A stretch of 7,379 nt of DNA from Sulfurimonas sp. GTDB taxonomy: Bacteria; Campylobacterota; Campylobacteria; Campylobacterales; Sulfurimonadaceae. Positions 6,054 through 7,379 of this stretch are shown in pieces; position 1 is the first letter of the stretch; each line of letters starts with the position of its first letter. The notes under the pieces were generated by a model that searched no databases, was not told where the DNA came from, and was given only the letters and a program-made list of their open reading frames with translations. The DNA is taken from NCBI GenBank assembly GCA_026988735.1, contig JALSKR010000256.1:1-7379 (forward strand). The letters are read 5' to 3'. The translations under genes and the position numbers were made by a program.

Positions 6054-6605
6054 ATGAAAATATCTCTTAAAACTATTCCCCATATCGCAAATAAAATTGC
6101 TGTTGATTTAAACAAAAGTGGTGCTGTTACAATGACAAAAGGGCTTGAAAGTGTTGCACTTGAAGCACAGAAAGTTTTAGAAGAAAATGTAAAGCAGGAG
6201 ATGGCTTTAGAGAAAAAAGTAGATGAGATTTGTGTGGATAATGAGGAAGAGATTGAGTTTATGCTTGCTGATGAAAGACAGCTCTTTTTTATGATTAAGA
6301 AAAAACTGGCTCCTGAATATGGAGTAATTTTAGATTATGAAGAACGCTACTCTGATATATCCCACAAAATACTTGATGAACTTTATGAGGAAGATTTGAT
6401 TCATTTTGAAGTGACAGAAAACAGAATCAAAAATATTATTTACAATGCCATAACATCGTTTATTGCCGATGCGTCTGAAATTGAAGATGCAGTTATGGAT
6501 AAGATTCGTTCTTATAAAAGAAAATTTATTCCCGGTACTGATGAATTTGACATATTGCATGAAAAACTTTACAGAGAAGAATTAATGAAAAGAGGAATGG
6601 AGTAA
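6054..6605 (+). CDS. DUF507 family protein with two tandem DUF507-like units
   Basis: A 183-residue acidic, helical, probably cytosolic protein of the uncharacterised DUF507 family, similar in size and position to Cj1495c just before carA in C. jejuni (from memory). It has no signal peptide, membrane segment or recognised catalytic motif. The two halves appear homologous. Residues 8-90, from IPHIANKIAVDL through FFMIKKKLAPEYG, line up with 99-181, from YSDISHKILDEL through LHEKLYREELMKRG, sharing an I-x-x-K-I start, a central I/V-E-D/E-x-V-x-x-(K/I) segment and a K-L-x-x-E-x-x-x-x-G end. The ATG has a short AGG ribosome site 8 bases upstream. The stop lies 4 bases before the carA ATG, so the two are almost surely co-transcribed. 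No function can be assigned. Confidence 0.8.
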   Translation: MKISLKTIPHIANKIAVDLNKSGAVTMTKGLESVALEAQKVLEENVKQEMALEKKVDEICVDNEEEIEFMLADERQLFFMIKKKLAPEYGVILDYEERYSDISHKILDELYEEDLIHFEVTENRIKNIIYNAITSFIADASEIEDAVMDKIRSYKRKFIPGTDEFDILHEKLYREELMKRGME

Positions 6606-6609
6606 ACGC

Positions 6610-7379
6610 ATGAGCACTACATTGAAAAAAGCCTGGATATATCTGCAAAACGGTACTTTTTTAGAAGCAAACAGTTTTGGTGCAGACAAAACAGAGGTGG
6701 GAGAGATAGTTTTTAATACTTCTATGAGCGGCTATCAGGAAATTATGAGTGACCCCTCTTATGCCGGACAGTTCGTTACTTTTACTATGCCGGAAATCGG
6801 AAATGTCGGTGTGAATGAGCAGGACATGGAAAGTGTAAAAGCACATGCCAAAGGAATGATAGTAAGAAAATATCAGGGGCGTTATTCAAATTTCAGAGCC
6901 CAGAATTCTCTTCATAATTTTTTGACAGACAATGATGTGATGGGAATCTGTGATATTGATACCAGATATCTGACAAAGATGCTTCGAAGTGAGGGTTCCA
7001 TGATGATGGTTGCTTCAACAAAAGTCAGTGACAAAGAAGAGTTGAAAAAAATTCTCCAAAGTTCTCCCCGTATAGAAGATGTGAATTACATCGAGCAGGT
7101 GAGTACAAAAGAGCCATACCAGCATACTTCAAGTACATTTTCCTACAGAGCATTCAAGTATGATGAGGCTCCAAAAGCAGAGGCAAAAATTGTTGTTATA
7201 GATTTTGGTGTCAAGCGTAATATATTAAATGAACTTGTCAGTGCAGGTATAGAAGTAGAAGTAGTGCCAAATGATTTTATTGCAGAGGATTTGATTGAAA
7301 AATATCAGGCGAAACTGATTGACGGTGTCTTTTTGTCAAATGGTCCTGGCGATCCTTTGGTATTGAAGCGTGAACAAGA
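6610..7379 (+). CDS. carA: Carbamoyl-phosphate synthase small (glutaminase) subunit, 5' part
   Basis: The first 256 codons of CarA, cut by the right edge. CarA hydrolyses glutamine and tunnels ammonia to CarB, which makes carbamoyl phosphate for pyrimidine and arginine synthesis in the cytosol. Visible features are the N-terminal CPSase_sm domain (about 6-135), with FNTSMSGYQEIMSDPSY (35-51), the GICDIDTRYLTKMLR segment (112-126), and then the class I glutamine amidotransferase domain starting at KIVVIDFGVKRNI (193-205) with SNGPGDP (243-249), the oxyanion loop. The catalytic cysteine and the later His/Glu lie beyond the window. The ATG at 6610 has GGAG (6599-6602) 7 bases upstream, lying inside the end of the DUF507 ORF, so translation of the two is probably coupled. 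No arginine- or pyrimidine-responsive leader is visible in the 4-base gap; any control must act further upstream. Confidence 0.97.
   Translation, partial: MSTTLKKAWIYLQNGTFLEANSFGADKTEVGEIVFNTSMSGYQEIMSDPSYAGQFVTFTMPEIGNVGVNEQDMESVKAHAKGMIVRKYQGRYSNFRAQNSLHNFLTDNDVMGICDIDTRYLTKMLRSEGSMMMVASTKVSDKEELKKILQSSPRIEDVNYIEQVSTKEPYQHTSSTFSYRAFKYDEAPKAEAKIVVIDFGVKRNILNELVSAGIEVEVVPNDFIAEDLIEKYQAKLIDGVFLSNGPGDPLVLKREQ

Noticed and set aside
6606..6609. An arginine or pyrimidine attenuator or riboswitch in front of carA.
   Set aside because: The DUF507 stop is only 4 bases from the carA ATG, and the 41-base gap before DUF507 is too short and shows no stable hairpin with a T-run.

Overview
The window looks like a chromosomal housekeeping segment from a free-living member of the Campylobacterota (formerly Epsilonproteobacteria), most like Sulfurimonas or a close relative. 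The reasons are AT-rich intergenic DNA, frequent TTG starts with good Shine-Dalgarno sequences, TATAAT-type -10 boxes often without a recognisable -35, and a gene order (purA, FliJ-like, secreted coiled-coil/MotE-like, DUF507, carA) that I recall from Campylobacter jejuni (Cj1498c to Cj1494c) and partly from Helicobacter pylori (HP0255 to HP0257). The genus is an inference; no rRNA or other marker is present.

Left part (1-1721): a truncated minus-strand MFS transporter start (1-104) diverges from rdgB (216-806, plus), which encodes the house-cleaning ITP/XTP pyrophosphatase. rdgB converges on uppP (951-1721, minus), the undecaprenyl-diphosphate phosphatase that recycles the lipid carrier for peptidoglycan. 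The 144-bp gap between rdgB and uppP has no convincing terminator. It holds one possible 30-codon minus-strand ORF with an excellent ribosome binding site.

Centre (1722-6012): an 88-bp divergent promoter region has -10 hexamers for the two strands lying on top of each other. From it runs a tightly packed plus-strand operon. The order is a class V (AGXT-like) aminotransferase, a short HisZ-like paralogue of histidyl-tRNA synthetase, purA, a FliJ-like coiled-coil protein, and a secreted coiled-coil protein with a MotE/MgtE-N-like C-terminus. Gaps are -4 to 21 bp, so the genes are probably co-transcribed and partly translationally coupled. Amino-acid and purine metabolism genes thus sit in front of two genes probably linked to the flagellum or cell envelope.

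Right part (6013-7379): a 41-bp gap with a weak candidate -10 box, then a DUF507 protein that appears to be two tandem copies of the same ~85-residue unit, and 4 bp later the start of carA (glutaminase subunit of carbamoyl-phosphate synthetase), cut by the window edge before its catalytic cysteine.

I found no mobile elements, CRISPR arrays, tRNA or rRNA genes, or phage genes. No clearly new multi-gene system is visible. The least understood items are the FliJ-like/MotE-like/DUF507 block, the pairing of the aminotransferase with hisZ, and the possible small ORF.
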